Assembly: GCA_964481475.1 (NCBI GenBank) | Contig: CAYZTG010000023.1 | Coordinates: 1-13,305, forward strand | Origin: DUQU01 sp964481475 | GTDB taxonomy: Bacteria > Bacillota_I > Bacilli_A > Acholeplasmatales > UBA5453 | Length of the DNA stretch: 13,305 nt | Direction: 5' to 3' | Shown: in pieces, positions 6,474 through 13,305 of the stretch | Position numbering within the stretch: the first letter of the stretch is position 1 | Layout of the letters: each line of letters opens with the position of its first letter | Position numbers and translations under genes: made by a program | Notes under the pieces: generated by a model | Seen by the model: only the letters and a program-made list of their open reading frames with translations | The model's database searches: none | What the model was told of the DNA's origin: nothing

Positions 6474-6503
6474 TGATATAATACTTAATAGTTTAGTGGG
6501 GAG
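6474..6503 (+). promoter_or_regulatory. Extended -10 promoter and start-deciding ribosome binding site for the glucosyltransferase
   Basis: TGATATAAT (6474-6482) repeats exactly the extended -10 found before the YiiX-like gene; no -35 is recognisable. Transcription should start near 6489. GGGGAG (6498-6503) touches the first ATG (6504) directly but lies 6 nt from the second in-frame ATG (6510), so 6510 is the better start. Confidence 0.65.
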
Positions 6504-6509
6504 ATGGAA

Positions 6510-7517
6510 ATGAAAGTATTAATTTATCAAAGGAAGCAAAAGATGTTAAGTAAATCAGGAATAGGAACGGCATTTAAGCAACAAAGAGAAGTTTTGTTAA
6601 CTAATGGGGTAATTTTGGTTGATGAAATTAAAAAAGCCGACATAGCGCATTATAATACTGTTTTTAGAGATGCTTATAAAAACATGAGATCTGCTCAGAA
6701 AAATAATAAGCCGGTTGTTGTATATGCACATTCTACTAAAGAAGATTTTTTAAATTCTTTTAATTTTGCCCCCTTTATAAAAAGATGGTTTTATCGGAGA
6801 CTAAGATTAATGTATTCTAAAGCTGATGTTTTAATAACAGTTTCTCCTTATGCGAAAAGGTTAATAGAAAGTTATCAGTGGACAAGCGCTCCTATACATG
6901 TAATTTCAAACGGAATTAACGTTAAAGATTATGAAAGAAAAGAAAACAGAGTAACGGAGTTTTTAGAATATTTTAAGTTGAATAAAGAAGACAAAGTAAT
7001 AGTTGGAATTGGTTTTTTGTTCGAGAGAAAAGGCGTTCATGATTTTATTGAAATTGCCAAATTATTTCCTGATGTGAAGTTTATTTGGTTTGGTACTTTG
7101 CCTAAAATAAGCCAAACAAGAAAGATTAAAAAAGCAATTAAAGGAAAACCGGATAACGTGATTATGCCGGGATATATTAAAGGAGATATTGTCAAAGGAG
7201 GCATCTCGTTCTCGAAGGCATTATTGTTCCCTAGTTATGAAGAAACAGAAGGTATAGTTGTCTTAGAGGCGATGGCCGCAAAAACTCCTGTTTTAATTAG
7301 AGATATACCAGTATATGATATATTTTCTCATGAAAAAGAAGTTTTGAAAGCTGTTGATAATGAAGGGTTTATTGGCAATGTAAAAAGAGCTTTGAATGAA
7401 GATTTAACAACCATTACCGAAGAAGCTTATAAAAACGTATTAAAAAAAGATTTACAAGAAGTGGGAAACCAAATTAAAGAAGTGTATGAAGAATTATTAA
7501 AGGAAAAAGATAAATAA
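6510..7517 (+). CDS. GT4-family glycosyltransferase, probable alpha-diglucosyl-diacylglycerol synthase type
   Basis: This GT-B retaining glycosyltransferase resembles the enzymes that add a second glucose to monoglucosyl-diacylglycerol (Acholeplasma laidlawii DGS and streptococcal homologues), judged from memory of those sequences. From the ATG at 6510 it has 335 residues. Family-like stretches are MKVLIYQRK, SGIGTAFKQQ (16-25), HSTKEDFLNSF (74-84), YSKADVLITVSPYAKRLIESY (~102-122) and ISNGIN. The C-terminal Rossmann domain carries FERKGVHDF and the EX7E pair E245/E253 in EETEGIVVLEAMA. No TM helix is seen; such enzymes bind the inner membrane face through basic amphipathic surfaces. An ATG at 6504 adds two residues but sits against the Shine-Dalgarno. 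Its stop overlaps the asnS start (TAATG). Substrate is inferred; GT4 membership is firm. Confidence 0.8.
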   Translation: MKVLIYQRKQKMLSKSGIGTAFKQQREVLLTNGVILVDEIKKADIAHYNTVFRDAYKNMRSAQKNNKPVVVYAHSTKEDFLNSFNFAPFIKRWFYRRLRLMYSKADVLITVSPYAKRLIESYQWTSAPIHVISNGINVKDYERKENRVTEFLEYFKLNKEDKVIVGIGFLFERKGVHDFIEIAKLFPDVKFIWFGTLPKISQTRKIKKAIKGKPDNVIMPGYIKGDIVKGGISFSKALLFPSYEETEGIVVLEAMAAKTPVLIRDIPVYDIFSHEKEVLKAVDNEGFIGNVKRALNEDLTTITEEAYKNVLKKDLQEVGNQIKEVYEELLKEKDK

Positions 7518-8893
7518 TGGAACTAATTAGAGAATTGAAAAAAGACATTAAGAGTTATGTAGGAAAAAATGTAAAGATAGCAGGTTGGGTTAGAAATAAT
7601 AGAGCTCAAAAAGAGTTTGGTTTTTTAACTATCAATGATGGAACAACGCTTGATTCAATCCAAGTTGTATATGAACAAAACTTAAATAATTTTAAAGATA
7701 TCCAAAAAATTAGAGTAGGATCGAGTGTTATTATTGAAGGGTTATTTATTGAAACACCTACTATGAAACAACCCTTTGAGATTAAAGCTAGTGAAGTAGA
7801 GTTGTTTGGTGATGTTGATGATGATTATCCAATTCAACCAAAAAGGCATTCAAGAGAATTTCTAAGAGAAAATGCTCATTTAAGAATGCGCACAAATTTA
7901 TTTAACGCTATTTTTAGAGTAAGAAGTGTAGCTGCTCATGCGATCCATAATTTTTTCCAGGAGCAAGGCTTTGTTTATGTGAATACGCCACTAATCACAG
8001 CTAGTGATGGTGAAGGTGCGGGAGAAATGTTTGCGGTAACAACCCTTCCGCTTGAAAATGTTCCGAAAGAAGAAGGACAAGTCAATTACCAAGAAGACTT
8101 TTTTGGGAAACAAACATTCTTAACAGTTACCGGTCAACTTCAAGCAGAAACATACGCACAAGCATTTCGAGATGTTTATACCTTTGGACCAACCTTTAGA
8201 GCGGAAAACTCTCAAACACAAAGACATGCATCAGAGTTTTGGATGATTGAACCAGAAATGGCCTTTACCGATTTAAAAGGGATGATGGAAGTTGCTGAAA
8301 AAATGGTGAAATACATTATTAAAGACGTCTTAAAGAGATGTCCTGATGAAATGGATTTATTTAATAATTTTGTTGAAAAAGGTTTATTTGAAAGACTCAA
8401 CAAAGTATTAAACGCTGAGTTTAAGATCATGACTCATAAAGAAGCGATTACGGACATGTTAGGTTCAAAGCATAAATTTGAAAATGAACCAAAATATGGT
8501 GGTGATTTAGCTAGAGAACATGAAAAATACTTAACCGATAAGTATGGCGCGGTCTTTGTAACAAATTGGCCTAAAGATATTAAAGCCTTTTATATGAGAT
8601 TAAATGATGATAATGAGACTGTTGCCGCAGTAGATTTGTTAGTCCCTGGTTCAGGAGAATTAATTGGCGGTTCCCAAAGAGAAGAAAGATTGCCATATTT
8701 GTTGAAAAGAATGGAAGAAATGAACGTTCCCACAAAAGATTTATGGTGGTACATAGATTTAAGAAGATTTGGTGGAGCGACTAGTTCTGGATATGGATTA
8801 GGATTTGAAAGAATGATTATGTATTTAACTGGAGTTGAAAACATTAGGGATGTTATTCCTTTCCCAAGAACACCAAAACATGTAGAATTTTAA
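7517..8893 (+). CDS. asnS: Asparaginyl-tRNA synthetase
   Basis: This class IIb synthetase charges tRNA-Asn with asparagine using ATP. The 458 residues match the usual ~460. An N-terminal OB-fold anticodon domain (~15-100) includes KIAGWVRNNRAQKEFGFLTI. The catalytic domain follows, with PLITASDGEGAGEMF (158-172), motif 2 around FRAEN...RHASEFWMIEPE (227-247), and motif 3 GYGLGFERM (425-433) leading to NIRDVIPFPRTPKHVEF. That ending separates AsnRS from AspRS. The start codon shares one base with the glucosyltransferase stop (TAATG), so translation is coupled; AAAGGA (7498-7503) may assist. A complete AsnRS means Asn-tRNA can be made directly rather than by GatCAB amidation. Confidence 0.97.
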   Translation: MELIRELKKDIKSYVGKNVKIAGWVRNNRAQKEFGFLTINDGTTLDSIQVVYEQNLNNFKDIQKIRVGSSVIIEGLFIETPTMKQPFEIKASEVELFGDVDDDYPIQPKRHSREFLRENAHLRMRTNLFNAIFRVRSVAAHAIHNFFQEQGFVYVNTPLITASDGEGAGEMFAVTTLPLENVPKEEGQVNYQEDFFGKQTFLTVTGQLQAETYAQAFRDVYTFGPTFRAENSQTQRHASEFWMIEPEMAFTDLKGMMEVAEKMVKYIIKDVLKRCPDEMDLFNNFVEKGLFERLNKVLNAEFKIMTHKEAITDMLGSKHKFENEPKYGGDLAREHEKYLTDKYGAVFVTNWPKDIKAFYMRLNDDNETVAAVDLLVPGSGELIGGSQREERLPYLLKRMEEMNVPTKDLWWYIDLRRFGGATSSGYGLGFERMIMYLTGVENIRDVIPFPRTPKHVEF

Positions 8894-8898
8894 ATAAA

Positions 8899-8930
8899 AA
8901 AAGTCGATCTTAAAGTCGACTTTTATTTTT
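8899..8930. terminator. Bidirectional terminator between convergent asnS and the nuclease lipoprotein operon
   Basis: A perfect 9-bp stem AAAAGTCGA (8899-8907) / TCGACTTTT (8916-8924) with an 8-nt loop is flanked by a T-rich run on the plus strand and an A run on its left that becomes a T tract on the minus strand. It lies 5 bp after the asnS stop and 14 bp from the end of the opposing gene, so it can serve both. Confidence 0.88.
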
Positions 8931-8944
8931 TAAAATTTAATAGT

Positions 8945-10351
8945 TTAATTATCCCAAGGCATTTTTAAGTGTGGTTCCCAAGTAAAATTGGTGATTTTTT
9001 GGTTTGTTTCAAAATTCCAATCAGGAGAACGATCTCCGTTTGTGTTTATTGGATAGCCGTGCAACCCCCACCCATTAATTCTCGCTCTTTCTTCAGCAAA
9101 TCTCAAGAAAACTACATAAGGAACAAAATCAGAAGTTAATTCCCTATCAATAGAAGTTATTGTTGCTGAAACGGATGTTGATAACCCTTCTCTAACGGTT
9201 AAAAATTGCGATAAATTATCATTTATCCAAACTAAACCAATATTTCTACCATATGTTTCTGTTAAAGAGTAGTTTGGAATTGATTGAACGTAGATTTCTT
9301 TGTTTTTGTGGTCTTTTAAAATATATTCTTTATTTAGTTTGCTTGCTACATATCCCCAAGGCTCAGCAACGACATTTCCTCCGTCTACTTCAGGTGTATC
9401 GATATAATAATAGCGATGAGACATTGAGTTTTGTTTGCCTTCAAAAGCAAATGTAGCAGTGTCTCCGTCAGATATTCCTTGAACATCAGTAACTCTAACC
9501 GCTCCACCGGTTCCTAAAGAACCATTTGCATACTCTCTTAGTTTGTATTGCACCTCTAATTTAGGGCCTTTGTATAAATCCTCTAAAGTTTTAATCTTAT
9601 GTTTATCATTTTTTAAAAATTGGAAGACATCAGCAATATAAGAAATGTAGTTAAACCAACTATATTCAACACTTGGTCGATAGTCTTCTTTATTACCTAA
9701 CCTTATTAATGTCAAATTGACACTAAATTCAATCGGAAAACCAATATGACCGACAACGTCAACAGGCTTATCGGATTTAAATAATTCAATTACATCATCG
9801 CCATTATAAGGAAGATTACCATCCTCATAAACAAAATCAATCAAACTAGCATATTTTTCAATTGTAAAATTAGCACCGCCAATAACATAATAACTATTTG
9901 CTTTAATAATTCCTTCTAGTTGAATAGAATTAGTAACTTCGTTTGAACCGTTTTGATAAAAATTCAATTTAAACTGCGATAAGTCTTCGTCTTCGTTACT
10001 GTTATTATAAAGTTCGATAACGTTGTTCCTAATGCTAGAAGCGGTAAACAGTTTTGAAATTACCACATTTGCAGAAAACTCTTCATCAAGCCATTTAGCA
10101 ATCAATGTGATATTATCTGTCACTTCTAGTTTAAACTCATATTTGGTTTCCCCTAAATACCAGCCTCCAAAAAAATAGCCATCTTTAGTGGGTTCAATAG
10201 GCTCTTTTGCTTTGTTTCCAAAAGAAACATTTTGAGAGGCAACAGGTGTTCCTCCATTACTATTGAAAGTAACTTTATACTTTTTCTCACAAGACAATAA
10301 GAACATTGAGAAAAAGACCAAAACCAAAATTGATAAAAATTTCTTTTTCAT
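8945..10351 (-). CDS. Secreted lipoprotein with InlB-type repeat, lamin-tail-like domain and SNase-type nuclease domain
   Basis: From the ATG at 10349-10351 the protein has 468 residues. A lipoprotein signal ends in LLSC (lipid Cys 21). An InlB/Listeria-Bacteroides-type repeat follows (~25-87: VTFNSNGG...GYFFGGWY...ITLIAKW). Next is a lamin-tail-like beta domain (~95-220, NNVIELYNNSNEDEDLSQF...). Then comes a staphylococcal-nuclease fold (~283-395) with every key residue in place: SDGDT (D295, D297), HRYYYIDTPE (R313, D318, E321) and TYGRNIGLVW (R369). It should therefore be an active, surface-anchored Ca2+-dependent DNase/RNase, plausibly for nucleotide scavenging. The start was chosen because GAAGGTGA (10360-10367) is 8 nt from this ATG; a GTG at 10363 in the same frame falls inside that Shine-Dalgarno. 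It follows the membrane-protein gene by 1 bp. Confidence 0.83.
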   Translation of the reverse strand: MKKKFLSILVLVFFSMFLLSCEKKYKVTFNSNGGTPVASQNVSFGNKAKEPIEPTKDGYFFGGWYLGETKYEFKLEVTDNITLIAKWLDEEFSANVVISKLFTASSIRNNVIELYNNSNEDEDLSQFKLNFYQNGSNEVTNSIQLEGIIKANSYYVIGGANFTIEKYASLIDFVYEDGNLPYNGDDVIELFKSDKPVDVVGHIGFPIEFSVNLTLIRLGNKEDYRPSVEYSWFNYISYIADVFQFLKNDKHKIKTLEDLYKGPKLEVQYKLREYANGSLGTGGAVRVTDVQGISDGDTATFAFEGKQNSMSHRYYYIDTPEVDGGNVVAEPWGYVASKLNKEYILKDHKNKEIYVQSIPNYSLTETYGRNIGLVWINDNLSQFLTVREGLSTSVSATITSIDRELTSDFVPYVVFLRFAEERARINGWGLHGYPINTNGDRSPDWNFETNQKITNFTWEPHLKMPWDN

Positions 10352-10352
10352 T

Positions 10353-11300
10353 TTATTTTTCACCTTCTTTATTATTTTTAAATTGTTCTTCTAATAAGAG
10401 CATTTGTTCTTTCTTTTTTAATCTTCTTTCTTTTAATTTAATAATAACGTATTTATGATAAAAAAGTAAGTAATAAGCGGTAATTAAAAAGATAAAATCA
10501 AGAGTTAGTGGAAGAATAAATAATTTATTTGTTTGCTTAAATAATTTTAAATGAAGCGGATTATAAAAAATTAAATCATTGTTTTCTAAATTTGTTTTAT
10601 CATTGAACACGATATTATTGGGAACGACATTCTCAATATCTCGATTATAAAGCGGATTAAAAACATCCTCGTAAGTAAAGTTATCTAGATTTTTGTTAGA
10701 AAGAATTACTAAAGTTTTATCTGGTAAGTCGTTTTTTAATTGGTATGAAATTACCATCTTTTCAATTTGGGCATAATCATTTGCTGTTTTAAAACTATCT
10801 AAATGGAAAAAAGCAACTCTTTTGTTTGAACCGGGAATAATTAAAAAGGGATCTTCAAGATATTTTGTCTCAAAAGAAGAAGGTTTTTCATTTACTGTTG
10901 TTGATAATTTTAAAATAGGCATTTCATGAATATCAACATCCATGAACAGATCATTTACGACAATGTCATCAAGAACAATAACAAAACCATCCTTATAAGT
11001 GTTTTTTTTAGATTCAATTGTTGAGTAAATTGAGATAGACAGCTTGTATCTTAAAGAATCATCGCTATAGTCTTCAAATGTTTCTTTATAAAGTGGCTCA
11101 TACGCGACATATGTTTTTGTTCCATCGTTATTAAAGGAGATTAATGTCATGGAAACAAAGTCATAATCACTCTCGTTGAGCATTTCTTTGTTGTCTATTA
11201 AGTAATCAAAACGTCTAGAAGCTAGTATGGAACTAACGATAAAAAATATTGTTAATAGACCGAAAATAAAAAACAAAATTTGAAAGATCTTTCTCGCCAT
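10353..11300 (-). CDS. Two-TM membrane protein of unknown function, co-operonic with the nuclease lipoprotein
   Basis: I do not recognise a family. The 315-residue product has a short basic N terminus (MARK), one TM helix (~5-27), a large mostly polar region (~28-258) rich in D, N and K, a second TM helix (~259-281), and a strongly charged cytoplasmic tail (KLKERRLKKKEQ...). The topology predicts an extracellular domain held at both ends. It contains repeated strand-like segments such as GFVIVLDDIVVNDLF and KTLVILSNKN but no catalytic signature I can name. A strong AGGAGG precedes the ATG, with a promoter upstream. Its stop is 1 bp from the nuclease lipoprotein start, so they are expressed together; a role in handling or secretion linked to that nuclease is a guess from position only. 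Confidence 0.75.
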   Translation of the reverse strand: MARKIFQILFFIFGLLTIFFIVSSILASRRFDYLIDNKEMLNESDYDFVSMTLISFNNDGTKTYVAYEPLYKETFEDYSDDSLRYKLSISIYSTIESKKNTYKDGFVIVLDDIVVNDLFMDVDIHEMPILKLSTTVNEKPSSFETKYLEDPFLIIPGSNKRVAFFHLDSFKTANDYAQIEKMVISYQLKNDLPDKTLVILSNKNLDNFTYEDVFNPLYNRDIENVVPNNIVFNDKTNLENNDLIFYNPLHLKLFKQTNKLFILPLTLDFIFLITAYYLLFYHKYVIIKLKERRLKKKEQMLLLEEQFKNNKEGEK

Positions 11301-11355
11301 ATTTTTAATTCCCTCCTTTTTGAAAATAATGTTCTTTTTCTTGATAAAGATATCT

Positions 11356-11387
11356 ATTTATTATATAATAAATTGTGTTAAACTCAA
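11356..11387 (-). promoter_or_regulatory. Promoter of the leftward membrane-protein/nuclease operon, with an AT palindrome over the -10
   Basis: On the minus strand a -35 TTGAGT (11382-11387), 16-bp spacer and perfect -10 TATAAT (11360-11365) are seen about 60 bp upstream of the start codon. The -10 sits within a perfect 18-bp palindrome, ATTTATTAT/ATAATAAAT (11356-11373). The palindrome is pure A/T, so it may be a regulator site or simple composition. Confidence 0.65.
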
Positions 11388-11421
11388 ATTTATGAATAAT
11401 AGATAAACTATATATACATTA

Positions 11422-11488
11422 TAGACAATTCTTCAAAAGAAACATACTAATTAATTATTTAAATAAAAATTGATAAAATGAAAAGGAG
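11422..11488 (+). promoter_or_regulatory. Putative promoter, small inverted repeat and RBS for the ABC importer operon
   Basis: TAGACA (11422-11427) and CATACT (11444-11449) with a 16-bp spacer form a weak promoter candidate. Between them lies the inverted repeat TTCTT-CAA-AAGAA (11429-11441), where a repressor of a sugar-uptake operon could bind. AGGAG (11484-11488) is 9 nt before the GTG start. The Shine-Dalgarno is clear; promoter and operator are tentative. Confidence 0.35.
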
Positions 11489-11497
11489 TAAATTATA

Positions 11498-13159
11498 GTG
11501 GAAAGTGCAAAAGAAAAAAGTACAGGATTATCAATTAAGTTAGAAGCGCTTACAAAAGTTTTTCAAGACAAAAAAAGTGGTAGAGAAACTAGGGCTGTTG
11601 ATAATTTCGATGTCTTAATTCCTGAAGGGAAATTGGTGGGTCTTTTAGGTCCTTCTGGTTGTGGTAAGTCAACAACTCTTTATATGATTGCGGGATTATT
11701 AGATCCAACAAACGGAAAGATTTTTTTCGGTAATGAAGATGTTACGGAGTTATCACCAGAAAAAAGAGGAGTGGGTTTAGTTTTTCAAAACTATGCGCTT
11801 TATCCTCATATGACAATAGCTAAAAATATTTCTTTCCCGTTGGAAAACTTAAATTTAAAGAAAAGAAGTATAGAAGAAGCATATGAAAAAGCTTATCATC
11901 TTGAATCTTTAGAGGAAGCGAAGAGATATTACGAATATATCAATAAGTTAGAAGCTTTAAAAAACGAATTTAACAGATATGAAATTGAAGCTAATGCAAA
12001 TTATGATAGTCAAGTATTCAATTCGAAAGCAGAATTAAAAACAAAAACAAAAGAACTTAAAAAATTGGGAGATAAGGACCAAGTTTCTGAGTTAAAAACT
12101 ATCTATAAAGAACAATTGCTTGTTTTTAAAGCGGAACTAAATAGCACAAAAGAAGAGTATGCTAACCAATATCTTAGAAGAAAAGCAGAGATTGTTCCGA
12201 AAGATTTTGATAATCTTTTAAAAACTATGAAGGAAAAATTCAGAAAAACAGAAAAGGATTTTAAACTCAAGAAAAAAGAAATTATTAGCAACTATGTTAA
12301 AAATGAAAATCTATCTAGCGAAGAAAATAAAGCAAAGTTAAATGTTTTGGTTAAAGAAGCAATGCCGGAAAGTGTTCGCTTAGTTTACCAAGCAAAAAAG
12401 CATAATTATAAAAAAGAAATTAAAGAACGTGTTATCGAAATGGCTGAACTTGTTGGAATTGGCGACCAATTAGATAAGAAACCAGCTCAATTATCGGGTG
12501 GACAACAACAAAGAGTTGCAATCGCAAGAGCGCTTGTTAAAAAACCAAGAGTACTATTGCTAGATGAACCTCTTTCTAACCTTGATGCTAGACTAAGACT
12601 ACAAACAAGAGAAGAAATTAAAAGAATTCAAAGAGAAACAGGAATTACAACCATATTTGTTACTCATGACCAAGAAGAGGCTATGAGTATTAGTGATGAA
12701 ATTATTTTAATGAACTTCGGTGAAGAACAACAAAAAGGCGCCCCACAAGATGTTTATGATAGTCCAAATAATCTTTTTGTGGCTAAGTTCTTAGGTACTC
12801 CACCAATTGCTACATATAATGGGGTAATAAAACAAGACAAACTATATATAGGCGATAAAGTAGTTTTAAACATTAATAAAAATAAAAAGATTAGTGATCA
12901 AGAAGTTATTGTTGGCGTTAGACCAGAAGCTTATAAAATTTCAGAGAATGGCGTTTTAGAGGTAACTAGTACTTATATTGAGACAGTTGGAAGAGACTTA
13001 TCGATTGTGGCTACTCATAAAAACGCAATTGTTAATCCGTTTAGAATTGTTATATCATCAAACGAACAAGAAAAGGTTAAAGAGGGAATAGTTAAATTAG
13101 ACTTATTTGAAAGAAAGATTTATGTGTTTGATAAAGAAGAGGGAAGGAGACTTATCTAA
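11498..13159 (+). CDS. UgpC/MalK-type ABC importer ATPase with a large coiled-coil insert
   Basis: This is the ATP-hydrolysing subunit of a carbohydrate (CUT1-type) or glycerol-phosphate importer. Motifs in order: Walker A GPSGCGKST (51-59), Q-loop VFQNYALYPHMT (95-106, Q97), signature LSGGQQQR (332-339), Walker B RVLLLDEP (351-358), D-loop SNLDA, and switch H390. A regulatory OB-like domain (~435-553) holds IVGVRPEAY, typical of the MalK/UgpC family. Relative to ordinary MalK (about 370 residues) there is an insert of roughly 180 residues (~121-305) in the helical subdomain between Q-loop and signature, very rich in K and E and mostly predicted coiled coil. Large versions of this protein are known in mycoplasmas. 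Translation starts at GTG after AGGAG. Its stop overlaps the next gene's start (TAATG). The substrate cannot be told from this window. Confidence 0.92.
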   Translation: MESAKEKSTGLSIKLEALTKVFQDKKSGRETRAVDNFDVLIPEGKLVGLLGPSGCGKSTTLYMIAGLLDPTNGKIFFGNEDVTELSPEKRGVGLVFQNYALYPHMTIAKNISFPLENLNLKKRSIEEAYEKAYHLESLEEAKRYYEYINKLEALKNEFNRYEIEANANYDSQVFNSKAELKTKTKELKKLGDKDQVSELKTIYKEQLLVFKAELNSTKEEYANQYLRRKAEIVPKDFDNLLKTMKEKFRKTEKDFKLKKKEIISNYVKNENLSSEENKAKLNVLVKEAMPESVRLVYQAKKHNYKKEIKERVIEMAELVGIGDQLDKKPAQLSGGQQQRVAIARALVKKPRVLLLDEPLSNLDARLRLQTREEIKRIQRETGITTIFVTHDQEEAMSISDEIILMNFGEEQQKGAPQDVYDSPNNLFVAKFLGTPPIATYNGVIKQDKLYIGDKVVLNINKNKKISDQEVIVGVRPEAYKISENGVLEVTSTYIETVGRDLSIVATHKNAIVNPFRIVISSNEQEKVKEGIVKLDLFERKIYVFDKEEGRRLI

Positions 13160-13305
13160 TGCTAGAAAGAAAAAAAGACTATAAAGCATGGTTATATATG
13201 GCCATCCCTTTGTTCTTGCTTTCTGTCTTTACGTTCTACCCGCTTATTAAAACAGTTTTGATATCGTTGTTTTCTCAGTATGATTCTGTAGAAAACACTA
13301 TGGGA
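13159..13305 (+). CDS. MalF/UgpA-like ABC importer permease, partial
   Basis: Only the first 49 residues are inside the window. They read as a basic N-terminal stretch (MLERKKDYKAW) then a TM helix with the pattern IPLFLLSVFTFYPLIKTVLISLF. The F-x-x-YP-hydrophobic-x(2-3)-S-F arrangement is typical of the first TM of MalF/UgpA/LacF-type sugar permeases. The ATG shares one base with the ATPase stop (TAATG), so it is the second gene of the importer operon. A second permease and a binding lipoprotein would be expected downstream. Confidence 0.82.
   Translation, partial: MLERKKDYKAWLYMAIPLFLLSVFTFYPLIKTVLISLFSQYDSVENTMG

Noticed and set aside
12103..12291. Minus-strand open frame of 62 codons inside the ABC ATPase gene
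   Set aside because: It is the complement of the lysine-rich coiled-coil coding region, giving an F/L/S-rich shadow with no Shine-Dalgarno.
11498..13159. The ATPase insert as a frameshift, fused gene or mobile insertion
   Set aside because: The frame is open throughout, motifs on both sides are intact, composition matches the neighbours, and there are no flanking repeats.
1..13305. CRISPR arrays, tRNA, rRNA, insertion sequences or att sites
   Set aside because: No regularly spaced direct repeats, no tRNA-like cloverleaf in the gaps, and no transposase or integrase reading frame were seen.

Overview
The window is an AT-rich, gene-dense piece of a bacterial chromosome centred on the replication origin. 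It most resembles the Mollicutes/Acholeplasma side of the Firmicutes. Four things support this: the low GC content with a strong bias to A/T-ending codons; the conserved order dnaN-dnaA / oriC / rpmH-rnpA-yidC-jag; a glucosyltransferase resembling the Acholeplasma diglucosyl-diacylglycerol synthase group; and a MalK-like ABC ATPase enlarged by a coiled-coil insert, as in mollicutes. TGA is used as a stop (rnpA and yidC) and Trp is encoded by TGG, so this is the standard bacterial code. That argues against Mycoplasma/Spiroplasma and for an Acholeplasmatales-like or neighbouring lineage.

Origin region (1-2320): dnaN (3' end off the window) and dnaA run leftward. DnaA boxes lie in two clusters. 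One is in the 352-bp dnaA-rpmH gap. The other is in the dnaA-dnaN gap and has the box pair / GC-rich patch / TAC-TAT-TAT layout of a DnaA-trio unwinding element. Rightward from the origin, rpmH (strong promoter, own terminator), rnpA, yidC and jag form the usual ribosome / RNase P / membrane-insertion block, closed by a terminator that contains the jag stop codon.

Middle region (4441-8893): a YiiX-like permuted papain-fold hydrolase, apparently made from a leaderless mRNA, is followed by rmuC. After another terminator that overlaps the upstream stop codon come a GT4 glycolipid glucosyltransferase and asnS, coupled by a TAATG overlap. These genes stand where many Firmicutes carry mnmE/mnmG.

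Right region (8945-13305): a two-gene leftward operon encodes an unrecognised two-TM membrane protein and a secreted lipoprotein. The lipoprotein combines an InlB-type repeat, a lamin-tail-like domain and a SNase-type nuclease domain with its catalytic residues intact. It converges on asnS at a bidirectional terminator. Divergent from it, a sugar-type ABC importer begins with the ATPase followed by the first residues of a MalF/UgpA-like permease, cut by the window edge.

No rRNA, tRNA, CRISPR array, transposase or clear mobile element was seen. The least ordinary items are the nuclease lipoprotein operon, the ATPase insert, the leaderless YiiX-like gene and the clean basal unwinding element.
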